A stretch of DNA of 20,246 nucleotides. It comes from Desulfuromonas sp. GTDB lineage: Bacteria; Desulfobacterota; Desulfuromonadia; Desulfuromonadales; SZUA-401. Location: the NCBI GenBank assembly GCA_002869605.1, contig PKUI01000037.1, positions 1-20,246 on the forward strand, in the 5' to 3' direction. The position numbers were made by a program, and so were the translations under genes. This document shows, one piece after another, positions 13,401-20,246 of this stretch. The notes under the pieces are model-generated. The model made no database searches. It was given only the letters and a program-made list of their open reading frames with translations, and was not told where the DNA came from. Position 1 is the first letter of the stretch. Each line of letters starts with the position of its first letter.

Positions 13401-15713
13401 TCACGTCATCACATCCGCCATCTCCATCCAGAAGGTGGCTCCACCACCTGGCGTCTCCTCGACCCAGGCGCGCCCCCCGTATCGATGAGCGATCTTCTGC
13501 ACAATAGCGAGACCAACACCGGTCCCCTTGCTCTTTTGGTTGCGACGTCCACGCACGAAGAGTTTGAAAATTTCGTCACGCTCAGCCGCATCGACCCCGG
13601 GCCCATGATCGCGCACGTAAAAGCGTGCCCTCTTGCGTAGACGTTCGCCACCCACTTCGATCGTCCCCGGCTCGCTGCCGGCATACTGCAACGCGTTGCC
13701 GATCAGGTTCGTGAACACCTGGAACATCTGGGTACGTGGAACACTGAGCTTGGGCAGCTCCTTGACCTCGATTTTCATCCCCTTCTCCAGGGCCTGGCTC
13801 CCCAGGCCAAGCATGGCCTCTTCGACAACCTCCCCAAGCTCGACAGCACCACTCGGCTCATCGATATGGCCCACCTGCGCAAATACCAGGAGTTCTTCCA
13901 GAAGCGTGGACATTCTCCTCCCCTGTCGTTCCATCTCCTGCAGGCAGGAGAGGACATCTTCGTCGAGCCGCTCCTGGCAGCTGTTTCGGAGATGCTCGGC
14001 GTAGCCGATGATCGGCGTCAACGGCGCGCGCAGATCGTGTGAGACTGTATGCACAAAGGCGTCGAGTTCCTGATTGGCCTCCTTGAGCTTCTCTTCGGTC
14101 TGCTTGCGATCACTGATATCGCGGATCGACTCGATGGCCCCGGCAAAGTTGCCGTCCTGGTCCAGAAGACGCGAAGCGGTGGCCCAGACATAGGCCCCCT
14201 TGCCCTCGTAGAGTTCCGGCAGGTATTGCTCGATGTATTTCATGTCGCCCCGCTCGCCGATAACATCGTAGTGCGCCTTTTTCTCCAGGTCGGGAGCGCC
14301 GATCAGGTCGATCAGAATCGGTCGCCGCTCGCCGTAGAATGGCAGCGCATAGGCGTGGTCGGACTGTCCGATCATATCGTCCTTGCCGATGCCGCTCATG
14401 TTCTCCATGGCCCTGTTCCAGGCGACGACCTGGCGCCGCTGATCAATTACGAAGGTTGCGTCGGGCAAAAAGTCGATAATGTCCTGCATCTGCCGGTGGG
14501 CAACGCGCAGCTCCTGCTCGGCATGCTTGCGGTCGGTGATGTCACGGATCGACTCAATGGCACCGATCAGATTCCCCTCGGGATCATAGAGCGGCGACGC
14601 CTTGAGCCAGACAAACGCCCCCTTTCCGCCATAAATGGTCGGCATAAAGCGCTCGGCGAACAGGATCTCTCCCTTCTGTTCGAAGTAACTGTACTGCGCC
14701 GCCGTCCCGAGGTCGTACTCTCCGATCAGGTCGATCAACGTCGGTTTGCGCTCCCCGTAGAGCGCCTCGGCATAGGCGTAGTCACCCTGCCCGAGGATCT
14801 CTTCCTTGCGCACCCCGGTCTTCTCCTCCATCTCGCGGTTCCAGGCGGTGACGTTCTTCTCCCGATCGATGACGAAGGTCGCATCGGGCAAAAACTCGAT
14901 GATGCTCTGCAGCTTCTGGTGGGCGGCTAAAAGCTCCTTCTCGGCCTTGCGCCGGTCACCGATATCCTGAACCTGGGCAACGAAATGCAGAAAAGTCTGC
15001 TCACTGTCGGTGGAGAGAGCCACGGTCGGGTGACCCCAGACGATCGATCCGTCCTTGCGCACATAGCGCTTCTCGTAGTCGAGGCTCTTGTGGTGGCCGG
15101 CCAGTAGTTCCCCGTAAAGCTTTTCGGTCTTCGGCCGATCCCAGGGGTGGGTGATATCCTTCAGCATCAGTTGCATCAGCTCACTCTCGGAGTAACCAAG
15201 CAGTTCGCACAGTGCCGAGTTCACCTGCAGGATCGCACCATCCACGCCGACAATGGCCATCCCGGACGATGCCGAGGCAAAGATCGAACCAAACTGCTTC
15301 TCGCTCAAGCGCGCGACCGAGCTCTCCGGCTCAACCTGCCAGTCCCGCAGGCTCTTCTCGAGCGTCTCCGCCATGCTCGCCAGGGTCTCTGAGGTCTTGA
15401 CCAGGTAGCTGGTGGCTCCGGCAGCAATCATCCGCTCCGCCACATCCCGTTCATCCTCGCGCCCCATGACCAGGAGCGGGCAGATCGGCTCCTCGGCAAA
15501 TTGCGCTAAAAGTTCAGCCTCCCCGTCCGCAACCTGTTGAAAATCGACAAGCATCAGGTGCGGCAGCGCCGTGTCTAGAAAGGCCTCCGCATCAGCCAGA
15601 TTCTCTACGACCGATAACGCAACCGGAACATGCCAGGCATCCAGCGAGGCTTTCACCTGCGCCACATCCGACACGCTATCATCGACCATGAGGATACGTA
15701 GTGTCCTTCCCAT
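13401..15713 (-). CDS. Histidine kinase with N-terminal receiver and three PAS domains
   Basis: Encodes 770 residues with no membrane helix. A receiver domain (4-120) has D11/D12, phosphoacceptor D57 and K106; the usual Ser/Thr position reads VMGRED, so its switch residue is absent. PAS1 is at about 138-258. PAS2 (about 269-396) and PAS3 (about 409-536) are clear duplicates: both start with IIxFLPDATFVID, contain YGER-P-LIDLI, and end in GAIESIRDI-DRK. The HisKA domain has VHTVSHDLRAPLTP with His559. The ATPase domain has NLIGNALQYA, DHGPGVD and GTGVGLAI. It should sense cytoplasmic signals such as redox state or ligands and pass phosphate to an unknown regulator. ATG 15713 follows GGGGAGGG. 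No partner regulator is adjacent, and candidate small RNAs flank the gene. Confidence 0.92.
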   Translation of the reverse strand: MGRTLRILMVDDSVSDVAQVKASLDAWHVPVALSVVENLADAEAFLDTALPHLMLVDFQQVADGEAELLAQFAEEPICPLLVMGREDERDVAERMIAAGATSYLVKTSETLASMAETLEKSLRDWQVEPESSVARLSEKQFGSIFASASSGMAIVGVDGAILQVNSALCELLGYSESELMQLMLKDITHPWDRPKTEKLYGELLAGHHKSLDYEKRYVRKDGSIVWGHPTVALSTDSEQTFLHFVAQVQDIGDRRKAEKELLAAHQKLQSIIEFLPDATFVIDREKNVTAWNREMEEKTGVRKEEILGQGDYAYAEALYGERKPTLIDLIGEYDLGTAAQYSYFEQKGEILFAERFMPTIYGGKGAFVWLKASPLYDPEGNLIGAIESIRDITDRKHAEQELRVAHRQMQDIIDFLPDATFVIDQRRQVVAWNRAMENMSGIGKDDMIGQSDHAYALPFYGERRPILIDLIGAPDLEKKAHYDVIGERGDMKYIEQYLPELYEGKGAYVWATASRLLDQDGNFAGAIESIRDISDRKQTEEKLKEANQELDAFVHTVSHDLRAPLTPIIGYAEHLRNSCQERLDEDVLSCLQEMERQGRRMSTLLEELLVFAQVGHIDEPSGAVELGEVVEEAMLGLGSQALEKGMKIEVKELPKLSVPRTQMFQVFTNLIGNALQYAGSEPGTIEVGGERLRKRARFYVRDHGPGVDAAERDEIFKLFVRGRRNQKSKGTGVGLAIVQKIAHRYGGRAWVEETPGGGATFWMEMADVMT

Positions 15714-15842
15714 GGGCCCTCCCCTTCAAGTTGAGTTAAACAGTAGGCATTAGCGGAGACATATTGTAAACCACACCCTTATACCAAGAAAGGTATTTAT
15801 TGTGACATAGCATACACAAAAAGATAAAACCCCCAGTAACAC

Positions 15843-15911
15843 AAAAAAACGCCCCACAGTCAGGAGGGAAGCTGTGGGGCAAATATTGGAGGAAGGATTT
15901 ATGAAGAAGTT
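15843..15911 (-). ncRNA. Candidate small RNA, copy 2 (C/U-rich, CCCUCCUG loop)
   Basis: On the minus strand, TTGACA (15945-15940), a 16-bp spacer and TAATAT (15923-15918) form a near-consensus sigma-70 promoter. The predicted RNA starts near 15911. Its leader contains CUUCUUCAU and CCUUCCUCC, then the stem GCCCCACAG/CTGTGGGGC (9 bp; 15880-15872 and 15859-15851) with a 12-nt loop containing CCCUCCUG. G and seven U residues (15849-15843) follow, a textbook terminator. This gives an RNA of about 69 nt. The palindromic half-sites ATAGGT/ACCTAT (15928-15940) lie in the promoter spacer. Homology to copy 1 ends at about the -35 box, as expected for a duplicated transcription unit. The hairpin also sits where the upstream sensor-kinase operon would end. 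Confidence 0.65.
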
Positions 15912-15984
15912 GTAAATATATTACCGAATAGGTAACCTATGTCAACGGCAAGAAAAAATATTTCCCCGAAAGTCTGAAGCCCAC

Positions 15985-17952
15985 CTAGTCTGTCGTTGCT
16001 GAAACCTTCGGCAGCCAGAGCTTAAACATCGTACCGGCGCCAACCTCACTTTCAGCAGCAATCTGCCCCCCCAAAACCTGCATAAGCGCATAGCTGATCG
16101 CCAGACCGAGCCCGCTACCACTCTTGCGTGTGGTAAAGAAGGGGTTGAATATTTTGCCCAGCGTCTCTTCATCGATCCCCGGGCCATTATCGTGAATGAT
16201 GATCGACACCCCGTCCAACTCGCAGCGGCTGGTCACTTCGAGCCGGCCCGTTCCACCTAGAGCCTGCAACCCGTTGAGTACCACGTTGGTCAAGACCTGG
16301 CGCAGCCGCTCGCGATCACTGCGAATCCTCGGCAGTTCAGGGTCGTAATGCCTCTCGATCTGTACATGGCCAAAGTCTACCTGATGGCTTGCCTGTTCAA
16401 GGATCTCGTCGAGCAGCGCGTTGCATCCCACCTCTTCGACCTGTGGGTTCTGGTTGCGCGCCATGCTGAGCATGTTGCGCGTAATCGCCGCAATGCGGTC
16501 GGTCTGCAGCAGTATCTCGTTAGCTTCCTCTTTGCCGGCCCCCTGCTCACCGAGCTCCATCTGCAGAATTTCGATATTGCCACGAATAATTGCCGCTGGG
16601 TTATTGATCTCGTGCGCCACCCCGGCGGCGAGTGTGCCGAGCGCCGCGAGCCGCTCGGCCCTGAGCAGCTCCTCGCGGGTGGCGAGCAGCTCCATGCCCC
16701 GCTCCTGTAACTGCCGGGTCCGTGTTTCGACCTTATCCTCGAGCTCGCTGTTGAGCACCGTCAGCTCCTCCTCCCGCTCCCCGAGCGCAGCCGTCATGCG
16801 GTTAAAGGCCACCGTCAGCTTACCGATCTCGTCATCGCTCTCCGGGTTCAGCGCGATACCGCGCTCCCCCTCGGCAACCTGCTCGGCCAGCTCCTCCAAT
16901 TGCAGCAGCGGACGGGAGAGGCGCTTGGAGACCTGACGCGCCACCCCGTAGCCGAGCAGGCAAAAAAGCAGCAGCAGTCCTCCCTGGATCATAGCGGCGC
17001 GCTGCTTGAGGGCGATGTAGGGGCTCTCGAGAAGACCGACGTAGAGAGCGCCGATCGGGATGCCATCGGGATCGAGCAGCGGTTCGTAGGCGGTCAGATA
17101 CCACTGATCGACCACCTTGGCGCGGTCGAACCAGGAACGCTTGTCGACCAGCACCGCCTGGGCAACCTCATCCGAGACCGCGGTGCCGAGTGCGCGCGTG
17201 CCATCGCCAAGACGAATGGTTGTGGCGACCCGCACGTCGTCGAGGAAGATGGTCGCGCTGCCAAGCTGCCGGCCGGCGAAGGTCTCCTCACCGTAGATGA
17301 TCTGCCGCAGACGATCGACCAGTGCCAGGTTATTGTTCAGCAGCACCCCGCCGTAGAGCATGCCGGCGATGCGACCGTCGGCATCCCGCCACGGGGAGGA
17401 AGCGAGCAGCACCAGCCCCCGCTCCTCGGAGTCTTCTCCGGCGGAATCAGGAAACGGGATGCGGGCACGCGTGGCAAGCTCAGGATTCTCGGCCTCCAGA
17501 CTGACAGGAGAAAGCAGCAACGTCGTGAAACGTTCCTCGCCCGCGAGTGCCGAGACATGAAAAACCGAAAGCTCGCGTGCCAGCGGAGTCGCCCCGGAGA
17601 GCGGTTGTCCGGCCCGCAAAATCACATTTCTTTCGGCATCGACCAGGGCGAGGAAATCTAGCCCTTCGCTCTGACGCAACCCGGCGAGCTCGGCGGCCAG
17701 TTCGGCGCGTCGATGTCCCGAGCTCAAACGCGCGCTGAAGCGGATGACCATGCGCAGCCTGTCGAGCTCGTTACGGTATTCGGCACGTGCCGAACCGAGG
17801 TCCTGACGCACCTTGTCCTGAGCCTCGTCAACAATCCAGGCATTAATCAGATAAGTAAAAGCTAAAGAGACCAACAACAGGATCGCCACCATCAGGGTCA
17901 CGGTGGCGAAGGTCAGCTTACCCCGCAGGGTGACGGGGCGAAGGGGGATCAT
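15985..17952 (-). CDS. Membrane sensor histidine kinase (Cache-HAMP-HisKA, NtrB-like)
   Basis: Encodes 655 residues. A first membrane helix (about 13-37) and a second (about 321-339) enclose an extracytoplasmic sensor of about 280 residues. That sensor carries SATIFLDDVRVATTI, GTRALGTAVS, and WYLTAYEPLLDPDGIPIGAL, the pattern of the Cache_3-Cache_2 type. HAMP follows (about 340-395), then a coiled coil, HisKA with LAAGVAHEINNPAAI (His447), and HATPase_c with DNGPGID and GSGLGLAI. HEINNP kinases commonly pair with NtrC-type regulators. I chose ATG 17952 because GAGGG lies just upstream and the preceding regulator stop (17954) is one base away, implying coupled translation; ATG 17970 would overlap it. 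The signal is probably a small external anion or acid, which is inference from the domain type. Confidence 0.92.
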   Translation of the reverse strand: MIPLRPVTLRGKLTFATVTLMVAILLLVSLAFTYLINAWIVDEAQDKVRQDLGSARAEYRNELDRLRMVIRFSARLSSGHRRAELAAELAGLRQSEGLDFLALVDAERNVILRAGQPLSGATPLARELSVFHVSALAGEERFTTLLLSPVSLEAENPELATRARIPFPDSAGEDSEERGLVLLASSPWRDADGRIAGMLYGGVLLNNNLALVDRLRQIIYGEETFAGRQLGSATIFLDDVRVATTIRLGDGTRALGTAVSDEVAQAVLVDKRSWFDRAKVVDQWYLTAYEPLLDPDGIPIGALYVGLLESPYIALKQRAAMIQGGLLLLFCLLGYGVARQVSKRLSRPLLQLEELAEQVAEGERGIALNPESDDEIGKLTVAFNRMTAALGEREEELTVLNSELEDKVETRTRQLQERGMELLATREELLRAERLAALGTLAAGVAHEINNPAAIIRGNIEILQMELGEQGAGKEEANEILLQTDRIAAITRNMLSMARNQNPQVEEVGCNALLDEILEQASHQVDFGHVQIERHYDPELPRIRSDRERLRQVLTNVVLNGLQALGGTGRLEVTSRCELDGVSIIIHDNGPGIDEETLGKIFNPFFTTRKSGSGLGLAISYALMQVLGGQIAAESEVGAGTMFKLWLPKVSATTD

Positions 17953-17953
17953 A

Positions 17954-19330
17954 TCAGCCCTCATCCTCATCGAGGTTCAGGCCGTAATCACGGATTTTGC
18001 GATCGAGAGTCTTGCGGGTAATGCGGAGAATCTGCGCGGCACGGGTCTTGTTCCACCCGGTCTGGCGCATGGCGCGGCGGATCTGCACGATCTCGGAGTC
18101 GCGCAGGCTGATGGCATCGTTGTCATCGCGAACGCTTGGGGATGCCGAGGGTGACGGGGTTACGTTCAGCGGCAACACCTCCGGCTCAATCAACCCGGAA
18201 GGGGAAAGGATCACCGCCCGTTCAATGACATTTTCGAGTTCGCGCACGTTGCCGGGCCAACGGTATCCCTGCAGCAGTTCGACAGCGCGCGGAGCGACGC
18301 GCGGCGGGGTGCGCCCGAGCTTGCTCGCCACCTTGTCGAGGAAATGCTCCACCAGCGGCAGGATATCGTCATGCCGTTCGCGCAGCGGCGGCAGCTCGAT
18401 ACTCAGCACGTTGAGCCGATAGTAGAGATCTTCGCGGAAACGTCCCGCGGCGATCTCGGTCGGGAGGTCCTTGTTGGTCACCGCGATCACCCGTACATCG
18501 GCGTAGCGCGGCTGCGTCGCCCCGACCGGCAGAAACTCCCCCTCCTGCAACATGCGCAGCAGCTTGGCCTGCAGCCCCGGGCTGATGTCGCCGATCTCGT
18601 CCATGAACAGGGTGCTGCCGTCGGCCTCCTCGAACAGTCCTTTTTGATTCTGCAGCGCCCCGGTGAAGGCCCCTTTCAGGTGGCCGAACAGCTGGCTCTC
18701 GAGCAGGGTGTCGGAGAGCGCCGCGCAGTTGATGGTCAGCATCCGCTTGGCGGCGCGCGCACTGGCGTTGTGAATGGTCTGCGCAATCAGCTCCTTGCCG
18801 GTACCACTCTCGCCGAGCACCAGCACGTTGGCATCACTCGCCGCCACCTGTACGGCAAAATCGTACGCCTTGCGAAACGCTGCGCTGGCAAACACCGGCT
18901 CTTTCTCACCGCGCTGCCGCTGCAGCTCACGTTTAAGCGAGCGGTTCTCGGCCACCAGATCGCTCCGCTCCAGGGCATGGACCAGTAGCGCGTGGAGTTT
19001 CTCTTGCGGGAACGGCTTGGCGAGGTAGTCGTAGGCGCCACACTTCATCGCTTCGACCGCCGACTCGATGGTGCCGTGGCCGGTCATCATGATCACCGGC
19101 AGCTCAGGACGCACCTCGCGCAATGCTGCGAGCACCTCGATGCCGTCCATCTCTGGCATCTTGACGTCAAGCAGCAGCAAATCGCAGAGCGTCTCGGGCT
19201 GCTTCAGCAGATGCACCAGTTGACGCGGGTCGGCGAAAGGTTCGACCTTGTAGCCCCACCCCCCGAGCATCTTGCTCAGGTAGCGGCGCATCCCTTCTTC
19301 GTCGTCGCAAATAAAGATTCGTTTGTCCAT
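17954..19330 (-). CDS. Sigma-54-dependent response regulator (NtrC family)
   Basis: Encodes 458 residues. The receiver has D9/D10, phosphoacceptor D55 (LLLDVKMPEMDG), and K105. The AAA+ domain has Walker A GESGTGKE (173-180), the sigma-54 contact motif GAFTGA (220-225) and Walker B FMDEIGD (about 242-248). The C-terminal Fis-type helix-turn-helix contains GWNKTRAAQILRITRKTLDR. It should open sigma-54 promoters after phosphorylation by the coupled downstream kinase. ATG 19330 is preceded by GGGA, and the receiver begins at once; the in-frame start at 19363 is less likely. The divergent formate dehydrogenase gene has a sigma-54 promoter and palindromes in between, so it is the probable target. 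Confidence 0.95.
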   Translation of the reverse strand: MDKRIFICDDEEGMRRYLSKMLGGWGYKVEPFADPRQLVHLLKQPETLCDLLLLDVKMPEMDGIEVLAALREVRPELPVIMMTGHGTIESAVEAMKCGAYDYLAKPFPQEKLHALLVHALERSDLVAENRSLKRELQRQRGEKEPVFASAAFRKAYDFAVQVAASDANVLVLGESGTGKELIAQTIHNASARAAKRMLTINCAALSDTLLESQLFGHLKGAFTGALQNQKGLFEEADGSTLFMDEIGDISPGLQAKLLRMLQEGEFLPVGATQPRYADVRVIAVTNKDLPTEIAAGRFREDLYYRLNVLSIELPPLRERHDDILPLVEHFLDKVASKLGRTPPRVAPRAVELLQGYRWPGNVRELENVIERAVILSPSGLIEPEVLPLNVTPSPSASPSVRDDNDAISLRDSEIVQIRRAMRQTGWNKTRAAQILRITRKTLDRKIRDYGLNLDEDEG

Positions 19331-19419
19331 TGTCCCAGCTCCCGTATCGGTGACACATAGCACAACTCGCCACTCTTTGAGAAGGTATCGTTTACACTAT
19401 CCGACGCCTGGCAACGCTC

Positions 19420-19463
19420 CGTTTCGACCGGGTCAAAACGTCCCGACGGGTCATTTCGACCCG
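19420..19463. promoter_or_regulatory. Putative upstream activator sites (two palindromes)
   Basis: Site A (19420-19440) is a 21-bp near-palindrome whose arms are CGTTTCGACC and GGTCAAAACG, with one mismatched pair. Site B (19447-19463) is CGGGTC, five bases, GACCCG. Both use the half-site TTTCGACC or its complement. They lie about 105-150 bp upstream of the sigma-54 promoter, the usual distance for NtrC-type enhancer sites. The regulator that binds is inferred from the adjacent gene. Confidence 0.6.
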
Positions 19464-19566
19464 CACCTACCCCCCTCGAACGGCACAAGCCACTTGCCAC
19501 CAGACACCAGTAAACGATCTATCATTTCCACCAGTTAAGCTCAGCCAGGGCATCCGGTATACACCA

Positions 19567-19582
19567 TTGGCACAAAGGTTGC
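19567..19582 (+). promoter_or_regulatory. Sigma-54 (-24/-12) promoter of formate dehydrogenase
   Basis: TTGGCAC (19567-19573), five bases, then TTGC (19579-19582). The invariant GG (-24) and GC (-12) are correctly spaced for RpoN. Transcription should begin near 19594, leaving a leader of about 50 nt. The flanking inverted repeat ATCGTTTAC (19387-19395)/GTAAACGAT (19510-19518) is unexplained. The rest of the 316-bp divergent region shows no coding potential. Confidence 0.85.
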
Positions 19583-19646
19583 GCCAATGGGACAGACTCT
19601 GCTGTGCCCGACGCGGCACAAAATCAATTTATGGGGAGAGCTATTT

Positions 19647-20246
19647 ATGGCTATATCGAGAAGAAACTTCCTCAAGGGGGGGGGCATCGCAGCCGCCGGC
19701 CTGACTCTGGGCGGCAAAACGGCCCTGGCCGGGGAACCCGAAGAGGGAGGTCTGCGCACCAAGGGGCTGAAGACCAGCACCACGGTCTGCCCGTACTGTG
19801 CCGTCGGTTGCGGCATGCTGGTGCATACCAAGAATGGCAAAATCGTCAATATCGAAGGCGACCCGGAGCACCCGATCAACCAGGGCTCGCTCTGTTCCAA
19901 GGGGAGTGCGCTGTTCCAGGTGGCCAACAACGAACGCCGCCTGACCAAGGTGCAGTACCGCGCACCCAAGAGCGACAAGTGGGAAGAAAAATCGTGGGAC
20001 TGGGCAATGCAGCGTATCGCCAAGCTGATGAAAGAGACCCGCGATCGCAACTTCGTTAAACAGGAACAGGTCGACGGCAAGAGCTACACCGTCAACCGTA
20101 ACGACGGCATGGCGATGATCGGCGCCGCGGCCCTCGACAACGAGGAATGCTACCTGCTCGGCAAGTTCGCCCGCGCCATGGGGGTCGGTTACCTCGAGCA
20201 CCAGGCTCGAATATGACACTCCGCAACGGTTGCCGGTCTGGCAGCC
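19647..20246 (+). CDS. fdnG: Formate dehydrogenase alpha subunit, selenocysteine-containing, partial
   Basis: This is the 5' part of a FdnG/FdoG-type subunit that oxidises formate to CO2 on a Mo/W-bis-pterin centre. SRRNFLK with a hydrophobic stretch and ALAGE is a Tat signal. VCPYCAVGCGMLV and SLCSKGSALF bind a [4Fe-4S] cluster (C48, C51, C55, C83). The frame meets TGA at 20214-20216 in YLEHQARI-U-HSATVAGLA, where E. coli FdnG has NQARV-U-HGPTVASLA, so codon 190 is Sec, the active-site residue. Ten further codons are in the window before the edge; the gene continues beyond it. ATG 19647 has GGGGAGAG 7 nt upstream. A naive call would end at 20216. The gene symbol is by similarity; the electron-accepting subunits are not visible. 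Confidence 0.95.
20229..20245 (+). promoter_or_regulatory. SECIS element of formate dehydrogenase
   Basis: Twelve nucleotides after the UGA, GUUGCC (20229-20234), loop GGUCU (20235-20239) and GGCAGC (20240-20245) form a 6-bp stem (one G-U pair). The loop matches that of the E. coli fdhF SECIS recognised by SelB. The stem closes one base before the window end. Confidence 0.85.

Noticed and set aside
13205..13507. Plus-strand MKKLHIGYQSCQLCQRL... small protein with CxxC after a good ribosome site
   Set aside because: The homologous copy at 15901 stops after four codons, and the frame crosses the bidirectional terminator into antisense of the kinase, so the peptide is not conserved. The pattern is reported as part of the repeated element instead.
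1..20246. CRISPR arrays, tRNA/rRNA genes, transposases, prophage genes or attachment sites
   Set aside because: None seen on either strand; the only clear non-coding repeat is the two-copy element around the PAS kinase.

Overview
The window reads as a GC-rich, anaerobic bacterium of the Desulfobacterota, most likely the Desulfuromonadales (Geobacter/Pelobacter/Desulfuromonas type). This is inferred from two selenocysteine-decoded genes, a Tat-exported formate dehydrogenase, a polyferredoxin, a sigma-54/NtrC-type two-component system, and a Cys/Gly-rich membrane protein beside a radical SAM/SPASM enzyme. Genes are packed tightly. I see no tRNA, rRNA, insertion sequence, phage gene or CRISPR array.

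Layout. 1-162: 3' end of an ADP-ribosylglycohydrolase-like gene. 159-1175 (-): membrane polyferredoxin. 1176-1310: divergent promoter region with a perfect 12-bp palindrome. 1311-3267 (+): membrane protein with a six-cysteine Gly-rich tail, and an overlapping radical SAM/SPASM enzyme. 3259-5805 (-): probable operon of rhodanese selenoprotein (UGA at 5521-5523), DNA polymerase IV and homocysteine S-methyltransferase-like protein. 6078-6257 (+): 59-residue CxxC protein with a terminator. 6534-7910 (-): DHA2-type MFS exporter with a terminator. 8072-13138 (+): beta-phosphoglucomutase-like HAD, GH65 disaccharide phosphorylase and SulP transporter. 13401-15713 (-): REC-PAS-PAS-PAS histidine kinase. 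15985-19330 (-): NtrC-family regulator and Cache-HAMP histidine kinase. 19331-19646: divergent control region. 19647-20246 (+): 5' part of a selenocysteine formate dehydrogenase alpha subunit, cut by the window end.

How parts fit together. The regulator/kinase pair lies divergent to the formate dehydrogenase. The intervening DNA holds a near-consensus sigma-54 promoter (19567-19582) and two palindromes about 105-150 bp upstream of it (19420-19463), so the pair probably activates this gene. The gene has an in-frame UGA followed by a hairpin with a GGUCU loop, like classic bacterial SECIS elements. The HAD and GH65 genes form a disaccharide phosphorolysis module. The radical SAM enzyme probably modifies the Cys/Gly tail of its upstream neighbour.

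The most novel signal is a pair of homologous elements about 2.7 kb apart, flanking the PAS kinase (13146-13249 and 15843-15945). On the minus strand each runs from a TTGACA hexamer through a C/U-rich leader to a GCCCCACAG hairpin with CCCUCCUG in its loop, ending in U-rich sequence. They look like sibling small RNAs that could pair with Shine-Dalgarno regions.
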